Below the pieces are notes generated by a model, which worked only from the letters and a program-made list of their open reading frames with translations, had not been told where the DNA came from and did not search any database. A stretch of DNA of 64,000 nucleotides from Saccoglossus kowalevskii (taxonomy: Eukaryota; Hemichordata; Enteropneusta; Harrimaniidae), in the NCBI RefSeq assembly GCF_000003605.2, contig NW_003112478.1, forward strand, positions 57,443 through 121,442, written 5' to 3'. The position numbers and the translations under genes were made by a program. Numbering within the stretch: the stretch's first letter is position 1; every line of letters starts with the position of its first letter. Shown here one piece after another: positions 26,530 through 39,125 of this stretch.

Positions 26530-28520
26530 TCTCTAAGTAAGTGATACTTTCCTGTGTATGTGAGGAGATACTGTTTTTCCTATGTGGGAAGAAAATGTTC
26601 TTTTTATGTGAGAAGATAATGTCTTTTCAATGTGAGATGATATCTTTTCTGTGTAAGAAAATAATGTCCTTTCTATATGAGAAGATAATGTCCTTTCTAT
26701 GTGAGAAGATAATGTCCTTTCTATGTGAGAAGTTAATGTCTTTTCTGTGTGAAAGTATAATGTCTTTTCTATGTAAGAAGATAATTTTCTTTCTATATGA
26801 GAAGATAATGTCCTTTCTATGTGAGAAGTTAATGTCCTTTTAATGAGAGGAGATACTGTCTTTTCTATGTGAGGAGATACTCTCCTTTCTATATGAGAAG
26901 ATGATCTTTCTATGTGAGAAGATAATGTTATTTCTATGTGAGAAGATAATGTCTTTACTATGTGAGAGAATAATGTTCTTTCTATGTGAGAAGATAATGT
27001 CTTTTCTATGTGAGAAGGTAATGTCTTTTCTATGTGAGAAGATAATATCCTTTCTATGTGAGAATATACTGTTTTTTCTATGTGAGAAGATAATGTTATT
27101 TCTATGTGAGAAGATAATGTCTTTTCTATGTGAGAGAATAATGTCCTTTCTATGTGAGAAGATAATGTCTTTTCTATGTGAGAAGATAATATCCTTTCTA
27201 TGTGAGAAGTTATTGTCCTTTTAATGAGAGGAGATACTGTCTTTTCTATGTGAGGAGATACTGTCCTTTCTATGTGAGAAGATGACCTTTCTATGTGAGA
27301 AGATAATGTTATTTCTATGTAAGAAGATAATGTCTTTACTATGTGAGAGAATAATGTCCTTTCTATGTGAGAAGATAATGTATTTTCTATGTGAGAAGGT
27401 AATGTCTTTCTATGTGAGAAGATAATATCCTTTCTATGTGAGAATATACTGTCCTTTCTATGTGAGAAGATAATGTTATTTCTATGTGAGAAGATAATGT
27501 CTTTACCTTGTGAGAAGATAATGTCTTTTCTATGTGAGAGAATAATGTCCTTTCTATGTGAGAAGATAATGTCTTTTCTATGTGCGAAGATAAAATCCTT
27601 TCTATGTGGGAAGATAATGTCTTTTCTATGTGAGAAGATAATGACCTTTCTATGTGAGAAGATAATAGGGCTTTCTATGTCAGAAAATGATAATGGCCTT
27701 TCCATGTCAAAATATAATGTTCCGTTCATGTGCGGAGATACTGTCCTTTCTATGAGAGAAAATGCTGTCTTTTCTATGTGAGAAGGTAATGTATTGTCCA
27801 TGTGAGAAGATAATGTACTTTCTATGTAAGAAGATACTGTCTTTTCTATGTAAGAAGATACTGTCCTTTCTATGTAAGAAGATACTGTCTTTTCTATGTG
27901 AGAAGATACTGTCCTTTCTATGTGAGAATATACTGTTCTTTCTATGTAGGACGATACTGTCCTTTCTATGTAAGAAGATACTGTCTTTTCTATGTAAGAA
28001 GATACTGTTCTTTCTATGTAGGACGATACTGTCCTTTCTATGTAAGAAGATACTGTCCTTTCTATGTAAGAAGATATTGTGCTTTCTATGTGAGAAGATA
28101 GTGTCCTTTCTATGAGAGAAGATATTGTCTTTTCTATGTGAGACGATAATGTCCTTTCCATGTGGAACTAAAATAACCTTTCTATGTGAGAAGATACTGT
28201 CCTTTCTATGTAAGAAGATACTGTCCTTTCTATGTAGGAAGATACTGTCCGTTCTATGTAAGAAGATACTGTCCTTTCTATGTAAGAATATACTGTCCTT
28301 TCTATGTGAGAAGATAGTGTTCTTTCTATGAGAGAAGATACTGTCTTTTCTATGTGAGACGATTATGTCCTTTTCATGTGGAAAAAAATAACCTTTTTAT
28401 GTGAGGAAATACTAGTAGTTTCCTCTTTATGAGAGAAGAAAATATCTTTTCTATGTGAGAAGATAATGTCTTTTTATGTGAGGAGATACTAGTAGTTTCC
28501 TCTTTATGAGAGAAGAAAAA
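26530..28520. repeat. 24-bp minisatellite, about 80 units, with higher-order repeats
   Basis: The unit is close to tctatgtgagaagataatg plus tcctt (24 bp). Because 24 is a multiple of three, frames without a stop in the unit stay open for long distances: a 542-codon frame on the - strand (8-residue unit SHIERTLS) and several frames of about 100 codons on the + strand (CEKIMSFL). Inside the - frame the unit switches from SHIERTLS to FSHRKDII and back, so indels have accumulated freely, which argues against a real protein. Marker variants (gataatgttatttc) recur near 26921, 27086, 27302 and 27470, giving a period of about 384 bp (16 units). The 3' half is dominated by gatactgtcc units with a 72-bp period, and a longer block near 28087 recurs near 28308. 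Confidence 0.95.
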
Positions 28521-28741
28521 TATTCTGTCTGGTATATTTTTGTGGGAGCTGTATTTCTCATCAGTAGACTAGGTAGCCATTGTTGTGAAGCTGAAATGAC
28601 ATTGTTTTCCAGGCGTTTCTGATCTTATCGAAGTCGTATTTCTGTTAAATATGATGCTAAACATGACAAATGATGTTAATGTGTACCTGCAAAACTGGCA
28701 CAATTCCTGTCAATTGGCCATTTTTATTCAAATATTTCAGT

Positions 28742-28975
28742 ATGCCCCAACACTTCTATATTAGCCTGAACATCAGTTCTGCATTTAAACAATGTATGGA
28801 AGGTGCATCGCCAGATACACGAAGGCGGTACCAATTATTAGCCGAAGACCCTAACACTAAAGAAGCGTTTTCTAATGCCAGCATAGAAACATTGTTTTAT
28901 CAACTTAAACCACGGTTCTGGGTGTATACAAGTAAAGATAACGTTCAGATTCTGTCACTGTCACTACGTTTTTAG
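28742..28975 (+). CDS. Possible coding exon, unknown protein
   Basis: A frame of 77 codons begins with an ATG one base after a good acceptor (ttcaaatatttcag, ending 28740) and ends in TAG. Its first 60 residues have a balanced, soluble-protein-like composition (for example SPDTRRRYQLLAEDPNTKEA) unlike the Phe/Ile/Tyr-rich chance frames around it. Donor-like sites lie at 28922 (GGGTGTAT) and 28932 (CAAGTAAAG), so the exon may stop before the TAG. No family was recognised and no partner exon was found. It lies just downstream of the minisatellite, which could then be intronic. Confidence 0.3.
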   Translation: MPQHFYISLNISSAFKQCMEGASPDTRRRYQLLAEDPNTKEAFSNASIETLFYQLKPRFWVYTSKDNVQILSLSLRF

Positions 28976-29585
28976 TTCCTTGCTGTCACTTTTAGTTAAA
29001 ATTAAGTCCTATAAAATCAGGCAATGGAACACGTAAGATGCTGGCCCCGCGTACACAAATGTTTTTAAGGTAGTATTTACACGGGAAATTGACGGCACCC
29101 CGATACAGGCATGTTAACGGTCATCGAGGTGTTACAAAACACCACATGTTCAGTGGACGTGGCATGAGATTTTTTTTTTTAAATTCGTAAATGTTTGAAC
29201 TAATACGTTGCATCAATCTGTTTAATGACATTCAATGAAGACTGTGTTTATACAATTATGTATGTATCCTCTATTTTAAGTGGGAAGATAAGTGTTATAA
29301 TGTCAAATCAGAAACTGTCAACAAAACATGGCAGCCATCTTGAATTACGTTCACTAGCTATTTTTAGAAGCGACTGCGCTCGAGTGAGAGTTGAAAAATA
29401 ATAAAAATGTATTGGGGTAATTGACGACACTCTCGGCGTATTGATATATGGAATATTTCTAAAATAAAATTGTTTTTGGAAATGCCCATGTGATTGATGG
29501 ATGAAACGGTTCCAGGCCTTAGTTCCACAAAAATATAAATGCAAAGGATATGTCACGAGTGAACAATGAAAGAAGAAAACGGTCG

Positions 29586-29616
29586 CAACAACAAAAACAA
29601 CAACAACAACAACAAA
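29586..29616. repeat. (CAA)n microsatellite
   Basis: About ten CAA/ACA units with one AAA-rich interruption. Confidence 0.9.
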
Positions 29617-32115
29617 ATACGTGGGCGCTGAAGCACAAACTGTACGGCTGACCCCCTAAGTGGGTCGTTTACAATCAAATAATAATAACGAAGATTGAAA
29701 TAGCTTTAATTCCACCACTAAGCGCAACATACTGACTTTTCACATAAACAAATTGCTAAATCCGGAATACATATTACACAAATTACTGAAGAGTTGTTTC
29801 GTCTGAGCGTGTTTAAGTCCAATTGAACATCTCTCGTTAATGACCCAATTTACTTGTGTCGAGGTCACAAGACAGAAATTCTCTGGGCCGTTAACTAGTA
29901 TCTATAATCTAGTCACGACCAGACTATACAAAATAATTTGTAGTCTAATTTCGAGTATAGATGCCATACTGTGAAATATCTTCTAATATTTTTCGCCATA
30001 ACTTTTAAGTTTTCATGGAACAAATTCTACTCGCTCTCTGTTGAAGGAAATCCTCAAAGTTACTGGCGTTATAAAGATTGTATGGCAATAGCTATACAAC
30101 CATAACCAATTTATTGGAGACAGAGACATAAATTGTATGATTGGGAGACTCTAGCCTGCTTACCTTCCTCGATTGAGTCATTAACCAAGTAAATCTTAGT
30201 CTGACAAGATAGCATGAGTTGCGCCCTCAGCAGTGCCCAAACCCAACACACGTTATGGAGTCTGATGCCGTTCGACCCGCGAGGGCGGCACCCACGCCTA
30301 CACGACAGGCTAAGTAAATATATGCAACGAAGAAAAGACCGTCGCACGTTTGTCTTTGTCAATTTTAAGTTTATAATTTATATAATGACAAACATAACAC
30401 TGTATTATTCACTAACATTATTATATAACAAGCTTTGAAAACACGCATCGTTATGGTCATGTTTCCTGACACCAGGCGTACAATATTAGAAGGCGAGTAG
30501 CTGACAAAGATGTATTATCAACAGAAATATAAAATTTCAACTTTGTTTCGACTTACAAACTCACGTTTTTTCCCGTGAGTGCAGGTAACTATTTTATTTC
30601 TCCCCATGTGTACATTTAAACACGCATCGGAACATTATCTCATCACGTTGGATGATGCTAATGCGCCTCTTTCCCGCGGTGCAATAACCAATAGAGTGGC
30701 GAACAAAACCAGCATCACTCACATAACGTTCATATGCATTTCAATGTTCGAATGTACAATCGTACATTTGTCATCTCAATGCATTTTAATTTGTAGCACG
30801 TGGCATCTCATTCAAACCGCGTGTATAATAATGTAAATCGGGTCGCCTATTTACAGTGACCTCTCCCCGCTGAAGAATAAAATCTGTCGCAAAGGCGCAC
30901 AGCTAACAACGTTTGATAAATACATTACGGGGAAATATTAATCATTGTTTAGACGATGTTTCGATAATCTACGATATAAATGGCAATTATTCAAACTATC
31001 GCAATTTGTCATTTTTTTCAGCTTCATTCGACAAATATTAGCATAATAATAATATATTATTCAGTGCTTAATATTTTTCTTCGTTCAAGCTTGGGAAAAT
31101 ATCATTGACGTAAGGACTGTATCACTACGAGTCGAAGAAAAGAAGTGATACGACTTTTATGGCACGAAGGAATGTCATTATGTTATTAGGGTAATATATT
31201 GTTTCTGCTATAGAAAATTATGACTGATTCAACGGAATGAGAAGCGATTGTACTGTAACCATATCTACTCCATGGGCTAATATTGACTATTACCCCAAGT
31301 GCATTATGGGAACTGTTACACTATTCGCTTTCAGTATATATTGTTAGATAAAGAGACTTTTTTTTATATATAGCTCTATTGGGGTCAGTTAGTATAGTGT
31401 GAATACACGACACATATTTTCCTGTTGAGTAATCAATAGTTCATGCCGTTAATAATATATCAATCATTATTTACCTTCGATAGGATTTTATTTCAGAATG
31501 ATTCTACATTGAAACAAGTTTTATTTAAAATATGTACACCCGAACATCACAGCCATTCAAGGAGTTGGGTCATTTGCTTATTAAATATGCAAAGATGGCA
31601 TCAACCATTGACATTTTTGTTAATACTAACTTTGTTTTCATTGTTATTACTGAAGTGTAAGAATACATTTTGGTTTAAAATTAAATTCATTAAGCCATTA
31701 AGATATGATTTCAGTGATTACTAATTTAATGTTACTAATGTTGCTCGAAAATTCCACCAGGGGCACATGTCTGTCCGAATGTTCCATTCGTCTATTCATG
31801 AGGTATAGCACAAGAAAATGTTACCGAAATAAGTTGTCATGTCAACAACCACGAGCTATTTACATAATGACCCATTTGAGCAATGTTACATGACTTTTGA
31901 ATATTTAACTAAACATTAGATGGTGACTTGGTGTATGTATATGCTAATATCCAAGTTATACTGTAAAGGCATTGTAAATTTCTCTTTTGCTACTCATTCT
32001 TAATACTTGAATTTAATCTAGTCACATATTTGTGAGTGGCATCAAGGATTTTCTAATTCCTGGAAAACTGATTGTATTAATCATTGCAACACTAAAAGCG
32101 GGTTTTCATAATGTA

Positions 32116-32316
32116 CAGGGGATGATCAATATGTTCTCTGCTTTCCTCTTAAAACGTTACAGATTTTTCTTAACCTATTTTTCAACATAGTCCCATGTAA
32201 GTTCAATGCACTTTGTCCACCGATGTTCCATTTTTCCTATTCCCTTCTAGAAGAAGGTTTCATTCTGATCCTTTAGATAGGCCTCAACAACTACATAATG
32301 TTTTGATTCCCTTTTA
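32116..32316 (-). mobile_element. mariner-type (Tc1/mariner) DNA transposon relic, C-terminal end
   Basis: Read on the - strand, about 32179-32300 translates to VVEAYLKDQNETFF, then KGIGKMEHRWTKCIEL, then WDYVEK. This matches the conserved C-terminal part of mariner transposases, the (E)GI-KL--RWTKCI---GDYVEK block that ends the catalytic domain. One in-frame TAG interrupts it after ...ETFF and another follows DYVEK, so it is dead. The + strand sequence TA-caggggatgatc at 32114-32128 is a plausible end of the element beside its TA target. No matching inverted end was found at higher coordinates and the upstream transposase is missing, so the copy is truncated. Confidence 0.75.
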
Positions 32317-34940
32317 TACACCGAAATTTTAGATAATTAACGGCTGCCACATTTGATACATTAGTAAATGCGGAAATGGTCAAGGTGGAAATAATAACAT
32401 GCCGATCACTGAACGAAAGTCGCACAATACAAAAACAGTCAAATGACATATGCAATACATTACAAAACATGGTCAAATCGATGAAAGATTGGTACATGGC
32501 CCAGGGAGTTGGTACATTTGGCGGTGTGTCTATTGCAGATGCCACACTGATAGAGCAAATACGTTTTTTTGGGGGGGGTCACGCTTATGAAATATATCTG
32601 ATCTTAGGCAGGCAATAATCCAATTCAGGATTATGTCTTTTCCGGAGCGTGTATTGATATCGGTTTCTCCCCGACCTATACAATATCATGTATCATGTTT
32701 CTAAATGACACCAAATCTAGTGCACAGCAAAAATAAATATTTTAACTAGTCAGAAATGATTTCCAGTCCCGATATAGCATTTATTCGAATTACACAGTCG
32801 ATGTTCAATTTTTGTTAAAAATTGGATTTCAGCTAAACGAAATATGTGTTCAGCATTCTTGAGTATAAATTGGTGAGTACAGGCTGAAATAACACAGTAT
32901 TTATGTAATGTAATGAAGTGTAATGTAATGCAATGTGATGGAACGTAACGTTCCATGGAATTCAAATGGGACATTGGATGTTCGTTGTCACGTTACGTCA
33001 TAAATATTCAAAACCCATAAACATGCTGATATGTAATTGTGTGTTTTTTTCAGCAAAACGATATGTCTACACGAGAGTGTGTAACGAGAAAAACAAACTT
33101 CGAATTGCCCACAATAACTGAACACATTATATGAATAGTAGTTCCTGAATTCGTCTGAGCCAAGTAGGAACACGCTGGTTTCGAAAAGGCATTACTAAAC
33201 TGGAGTAGGCAACTGTGAATACCCGTTCACTTTTTAACTATAATTTGACCTAAATAGACAAATTTAGGCAGATGATATTATAAATACCACTATTTACTTA
33301 TGCGCGGATTTATTGAACGAAGCAATGGGACACATATATACGCCTCAATTATAGAATTTGAACATGAAATGAGACTAAGAAGTATTTTCAACCTGGATAA
33401 ACAAAACTGTTGTTCTGTGCGTCGTTATATTTACTTTGAACTTTACCACAGTACACCGTCACGTCCAGTGGTGTCTTTAAGAATCCGTCAGTGGTCATGT
33501 CAATTCGGCTCAATGTACTGTAGAATTATTCATTTGCGTACACAAATTAAATATTGTTAATTACAAGTACTTACTCAGAATGAGTATTTTAACAAGACTA
33601 AAGAACACTCGATAAATACACCCTAAACAATTTTAATGACTTCTAACCGCGACCAAAAAATAAATTATCATAAATATATATTTTACCTTTGGAAATTCAC
33701 TTATTGTTATCGAGATATCAAATAGTTGGTCATTTGTATGCAGCAAACAAATGGGTTTAATAATTGATTAATGTGGTTAAATAATTGAGTAACAGATTTT
33801 GAATAGAGCTACTCCTTAATTAATGAACCACGAATTACTCAGAAGAGAAATGTGTATCGGCAACTCGTTTTTGAATGATATATGCAATAAGATTGGCTAT
33901 AAAATTCAGTTATACTCATACATAATGAGACATATGAATAACAGTAATAATTTTATTATTCATGAAATATGGTCCAAAAATATAATATTGAAATGAAAAA
34001 AATCCGATTGATGACATCTGCTGACGCCATATGAACAATGCCTGATGAATAGGGGTCGGCTGGAAAAACACATGCAAATGCAATGTTCATTGTGGTTCAT
34101 ATTTGCCTACTGACAATATATATGTATACATCTGTTTCATTCCCTTGGGTAATTATATTGTAACCACCTAATCAACTATATATATATATATATGTTATAT
34201 GAACCAACCGTTGCACCCTGGGGGAATTCTTCTAAACAAAATCCGAAAGAAACACCGGGGATTATAAACAATCGGACGCATATGTTTGCAAAAGGATTCT
34301 CGGTGTTTTAGGTTGTTTTCTGTACGTGGTTGTAATTCGATCTAAATGTAACTGTATACATATGTATCTTTAGCTAAGTTGTTTGTTCATATAATACTGA
34401 AAATACGTGAAAATTTGAATGTATTTGTTAGTTCAAACAACGTAGAATTTTAACGTTGGAAGAACATCAGTATTCGGCAAACGTTGTTTTTGTTAGTTCA
34501 AAAAACGTAAGATTATCACTTTAAAACACAAGCATTATGATTTTGAATCAGCAACATGCAATTATGTTAAAATTACTGGCAAGTATTTTTTTTACAAACG
34601 TTTGTACCAGACATTTTTTCTGACTTCATTTTGCCACAGAAATCATCTCATGTTTGGAACTTCTGGCATAGCTGTGTGACACACTTTTATATAAAATGGT
34701 AATTTAATGCGCTATCCCAGTGTCAACCAGGCACGGTCAACACGTGGATCTTAACCAAAGTTCCCTAAATGATACATTTATTAGCCATGCAATTTTCACA
34801 AAAACAAAATCAACGTAAATTATGACCAATTTTGCCCACTGTAAGATAATGTAACTCGGATAATAATTTCATTTCAAATTGAAAATATATATACAAATAT
34901 GTAAAATCCATGGGCAATATTGCTGTAACATATGTAATCT
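32317..34940. other. Non-coding stretch
   Basis: No gene could be supported. Short frames near 32.4 kb on both strands show no domain. A short TA run lies near 34172-34193. Confidence 0.5.
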
Positions 34941-35028
34941 AAATAAATAAATAAATAAATAAACAAACAAACAAACAAACAAACAAACAAACAAACAAAC
35001 AAATAAATAAATGAATAAATAAATAAAT
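34941..35028. repeat. Compound (AAAT)n-(AAAC)n-(AAAT)n array
   Basis: AAAT units change to about ten AAAC units and back to AAAT, a typical compound tetranucleotide microsatellite. Confidence 0.97.
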
Positions 35029-35102
35029 CATGCAATTTGATTCAGGATCAACTCGAATTTTATGCTTTTTATTTTGTACAGAACGTATATATTGAATTTA
35101 CG

Positions 35103-35402
35103 TCGATACAATGTCAAATACTGGCGTCTTGTAGCGAGAATTGCTGAAAGTCAGTCTCGTGAATTCAGCGTCTGAGATTACCACGTCGGTTATCCGAATC
35201 AACACAACGTATGCCTCGCGGCGTTAGCGTGATGTCGCAATTTGAGATTGTATCAATATTGGATATACTTATCCAGCATCGGAACCACGTACATTTTGTG
35301 GCGTCAAACTGAAGTTGAAATTTGACATTGTATCAATATTGGACGCACGTTGTCTGATGTCACAACCTGGGGTAGATCATTTTTAACTATTGGACGTCAC
35401 GT
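35103..35402. repeat. Short 80-bp direct repeat with an inverted piece
   Basis: The segments 35235-35266 and 35315-35346 share tttga-attgtatcaatattgga with one mismatch, 80 bp apart. A weaker third unit ends near 35395 (actattggacgtcac). At 35105-35122 the same motif appears inverted (gatacaatgtcaaat). The stretch is CpG-richer than its surroundings. It could be a small satellite seed or an old transposon end. Confidence 0.55.
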
Positions 35403-35904
35403 ACGTGCCGAATAAATATTGACTTTATATTTGCCTATGCATATACAGTTTAACAAATGTGACTATTACAATATTTCAAAATACTACAAAACAAAATATA
35501 ATTAATGTGGCATAACGGTTTCAGTGATTGTTGGCCATGCAGTAGCTCGTATAGTGACATAAATACGCGACGTGTTAACGCATGAAATCGTCTCCAAGTG
35601 ATACTTTTTATGTACAGAAAGCTGTAAAAGTATGTTTTACATAACTACAAAGTTGTATTCATTTTGAACAGTATAATAACTAAAGTGAAATTATCCAAAG
35701 AACACAAAACAGCAGGTACAATTTACAAACAAAGGCACGTATGAGTATTTATGTTTGAAAATGTCAAATATCTTTTCTCCACCGATTCGATTTATAATTG
35801 TTATATTTCTATTAGTTTGAGTTATGAGCATGTAATTTTAGTTTTCGGATTATCATTTTGAGCTTCTACAGTATTTCGTATGCGTATAACGTAAATGTCC
35901 AATA

Positions 35905-37176
35905 TCAAACCGTTCGTGTCCTCATAATTTCTCCATCAATACATTCATAGCGAGAGGCATCGTACACAAATGTGTTACAACAAGCTGGGAGAATCAACCC
36001 ATCTGTACTCATCATCTTTTCACCGCAAAGGTTCAGATCTGAATTCTCTCCATTAAACTGGTTTCCAGATTCCTAGATAATAGCAAGTTGAAGAAAAGAT
36101 CAGACCTACGATTGTATATACTTCACGAAGTGGAAACACTCGTACTTGTTACATGTGACTAGGCCATATTTCATACAAAAATATAAATACAAAACACATC
36201 CTAAGTATGTCGTTTGTTCTTCCCATATTTCAAAACCAATAAAACAGTTAAACTCTTTCATAATATTAGTGTATATATATTCATAAATATGTCATGAGCT
36301 CTATTCTGGCCGTATTATTATAATTGAAAAGTGAAGTAAAATATTTATTCAATTAGCATTAAATAAAGCGTCAGTTTATCTGCTTTGTTGTAACATCACA
36401 ATATATGGATTTGTTGTTGTGTGTACACGAATCCGTAAAAAAAAACACTATTTCAATTCCCGAATATTATTCCGCCGACGATGGCCATTTTAAAGTTATG
36501 TTTGCACTGGTTTAAATAAGTAATGCTTAACATAATTAAAAGCGTCACGTTTTAAGTAAATTTGACCTTCTATTTTATAATTACTAGTGGTTTTACCGAG
36601 AAGGAATGTAGTTACGTAGTCGGAGATATTGGAATCCAAAAATTGTTAAGATAGCAGCCCATATAAGAATATTATTTACATTGAACTACACTAGATGGCA
36701 TAACACATGTAAAACACGAGTGTATGATTGCTTTATATGTAATTGGCATTTGGCGCCGCAGACTGTCTGCATTATGCAAAGTATTTGTAGTTCTATATAA
36801 TCAAGCATGTGCTATATGTTGCCGGATATAATTATTCTTATGACACCTACATTGGAAATAACAGAATCCAATTAAGTCGACCAATGCATGCGTAACACTA
36901 CGTAAGACATGTCTACCATTAGATTGAACATTTATATGATACAACACAATTAAACCGATAATAATCAAATCAATCAATGCTCAATATTTTGCAATATTTT
37001 AGAGATACAACTTGAAGAAAATTATACATACTACTAACCATAATTCTTTTCCATATACCTCGTCCCCGTCCTCTTCCTCTACCTCGACCGCGACCACGAC
37101 TTACTTCCGCGTCGGAACAGAAAGGCTCGGCAAATATCAGCAAGCACAATGCAAATAATAGGGTTGATTGGTGCAT
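35905..37176 (-). CDS. Small secreted cysteine protein, galaxin-like, with RG tract (paralog A)
   Basis: Two coding exons: 37039-37176 (46 codons) and 35905-36072 (55 codons plus TGA), 101 residues. The donor ATG|GTTAGT at 37038 and the acceptor ttgctattatctag ending at 36073 are both phase 0. Exon 1 gives a signal peptide (about 1-22, core LLFALCLLIFA), then seven RG dipeptides (27-40) and IWKRIM. The RG codons are mixed (cgt, cgc, cga, aga, cgg with ggt, gga), so the tract is not a simple DNA repeat. Exon 2 has C62, CC at 77-78, YD at 83-84, C90 and DG at 92-93: pattern CC-x4-YD-x5-C-x-DG, like one galaxin repeat. Galaxins are secreted matrix proteins of coral skeleton with relatives in other animals; the role here is not known. 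An untranslated first exon probably ends at 37404 (caataag|gtaagac). Paralog B lies about 2 kb upstream in the same orientation. Another exon inside the 966-bp intron cannot be excluded. Confidence 0.75.
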
Positions 37177-37401
37177 CTCGCCTGTTATCGAGAATGTAGA
37201 TGGTGAAATAGATGTAGCCCCGATGCTAAAAGTCGAAATTTTATCAACGATAACTGAAACTATGTCTATTTGAAATTAGAATCAATTCAGAAATAACAGA
37301 GCTTTGAGGTAATATTTTATATACAAAAAGATTTGATCTTCCGTAACGTTTCCTGTCAGCCTATATCATATTACACAATGTGATTCACAAAACGAAGTCT
37401 T

Positions 37402-37410
37402 ACCTTATTG
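37402..37410 (-). promoter_or_regulatory. Probable splice donor of the 5' untranslated exon of paralog A
   Basis: On the - strand caataag|gtaagac is a near-consensus donor, with the last exon base at 37404. It faces acceptor-like sites gtttcag and cttttag about 60-85 bp upstream of the ATG at 37176, so a short 5' UTR intron is likely. Confidence 0.5.
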
Positions 37411-38682
37411 GTGAATGTGGGTGAAGTCAACTGTGGTGACGCTTTCCGAATGACACAGTACCGGATCTTACAATGATGCTTAGCCCACTTACACGGAAAC
37501 TACTAACATAAATGAGAGCAACGTATACGACTCATTGGCAGCCCTCGGTCTTCCTTATACATCCCTAACCGACTCTTGGGGCAGAAATCTATTTTTGCGA
37601 TGCATTATTAAATCGTGCTCTTCAATAAAATATGAGTGTCGATAATGAAATTTAAAGCAACATACCGACCGATATTATTAAGAAGGGGTGTTGATAGGCC
37701 AAATAAAGTGGCATATCTATGAATAATTTTTACAACGTCACACCTATTTTGAAAAAAATAGTTTGCACAGCTTAACGTCACTGTCACCAATACTCGCTTC
37801 AGTATCACGACTAGAATCCATTAGAGATGTTTTATGTATATTATAATTATTTCACATGGTGTGAGCAGTAGTTTGATTGCTTTCGAATGCGTAGTTTAAG
37901 GAAGAAAAAAAACAATATTGCTCGAGCAAACAGATTATTCGCTGTAGGTGATTAATTACGTATCTTTACTGTCTTTCTTTCCTTCCGATAAGCGACATAC
38001 ACCCCGTAGTTTGACAGGACATTCATGATATTGGCTGGCTGCTTTCTCGTTATATACGTATATGCCTCTAGGTGATGTCGTATGGTTGTATAGAAAAAAA
38101 AGTGATTACTCAATTGACAGTTTTTTTCAATGTCATCGCTATAAATGTTTTAAATATAATTACAAGTACAGCCCTAAATCTACTGTTTCATTACCTCGAC
38201 ATTTTATAAATGCATAGAACAATCCCTGCTGTAGTCACTATATAACTCGTCGCTTGTTCAATTAAAAAGACGCGTAATTACCATCAAAGCGGTATTTTTT
38301 CGTTTATTTACTAAAATTGACAAGGTCAAATTTTAAACCCACTTAAATTATTTAGAATATCTAAATATAGAGAACAATTTTATGAGTTCAATTTGTGCTA
38401 CATTCTCACCTTAGAAAAGTGCCACGCTTCACAAATACATAACGGGAATTGGGAAAGACAGGGTGTGTGTTCGTTTTGGGACAATTGAAAACCGCAACTC
38501 AGACGACGATAAACAAATTACACAAATTGAAAACGATCTCACTATCGCAAATTAAGCGATATTGATCGATATCTAGTTTAAATTATAGAGTGAATGTCAT
38601 ATATTCCGCACATAAAAAGAATTGACGAACTCTCAGCAATGATAACAGATACAATATTCATTAATAATTAAAAACATATGCG
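37411..38682. other. Intergenic stretch between the two paralogs
   Basis: No coding sequence could be supported. It should contain the promoter of paralog A (high-coordinate side of 37404) and the 3' end of paralog B; an AATAAA on the - strand at 38683-38688 is a candidate poly-A signal for B. Confidence 0.45.
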
Positions 38683-38688
38683 TTTATT
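38683..38688 (-). terminator. Candidate poly-A signal of paralog B
   Basis: AATAAA on the - strand (tttatt on +), about 440 bp downstream of the stop codon at 39126. Weak on its own, because AATAAA is frequent in this AT-rich DNA. Confidence 0.3.
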
Positions 38689-39125
38689 CTTGTCCATCTG
38701 AGGTGCGATAAAGATGATGCAAATAAATAAACAATCAAACTAGTAGCAGAAATGTATGGGCTTGAATATAAATATTCTGACACAAATAAAAAACAACATA
38801 TATTTTCCGTAACGTTACATTATTATAATCGTTAGCTTCCATTTCTAACATTGGTTTTTATAATACAGAAAAGTTAGGCTATAATGGATAAAGTGCAGAG
38901 ATAATCTACTTCACAGAAAAAACACGATAATAATCTATTTGTAAATGTTAGGTAAATAACCAGTACTCATAATAGCTTGAGCGTGATATAGCTAGTGATT
39001 TCTAATGTCTGAATGCTAATTGTTCAAATCTGTACGTCGATCATGTCGGAACTTCGCTCTATATATTTAACTTTCATTTGTCTGAAAACAATATGTACAT
39101 CAGGTATCCATCTCCCGAACGCTTA

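Larger units (their letters stand above)
28521..32113. other. Mostly non-coding stretch
   Basis: Apart from one possible exon at 28742-28975 and a CAA run at 29586-29616, no gene could be supported. Confidence 0.5.

Noticed and set aside
26533-28161. 542-codon open frame on the - strand through the minisatellite
   Set aside because: The frame is open only because the 24-bp unit has no stop in that phase. The encoded unit changes register in the middle, + strand frames are open too, and no start context or splice structure fits.
32291-32618. Overlapping frames on both strands next to the mariner relic
   Set aside because: Neither frame continues the transposase similarity, and they have no other recognisable content.
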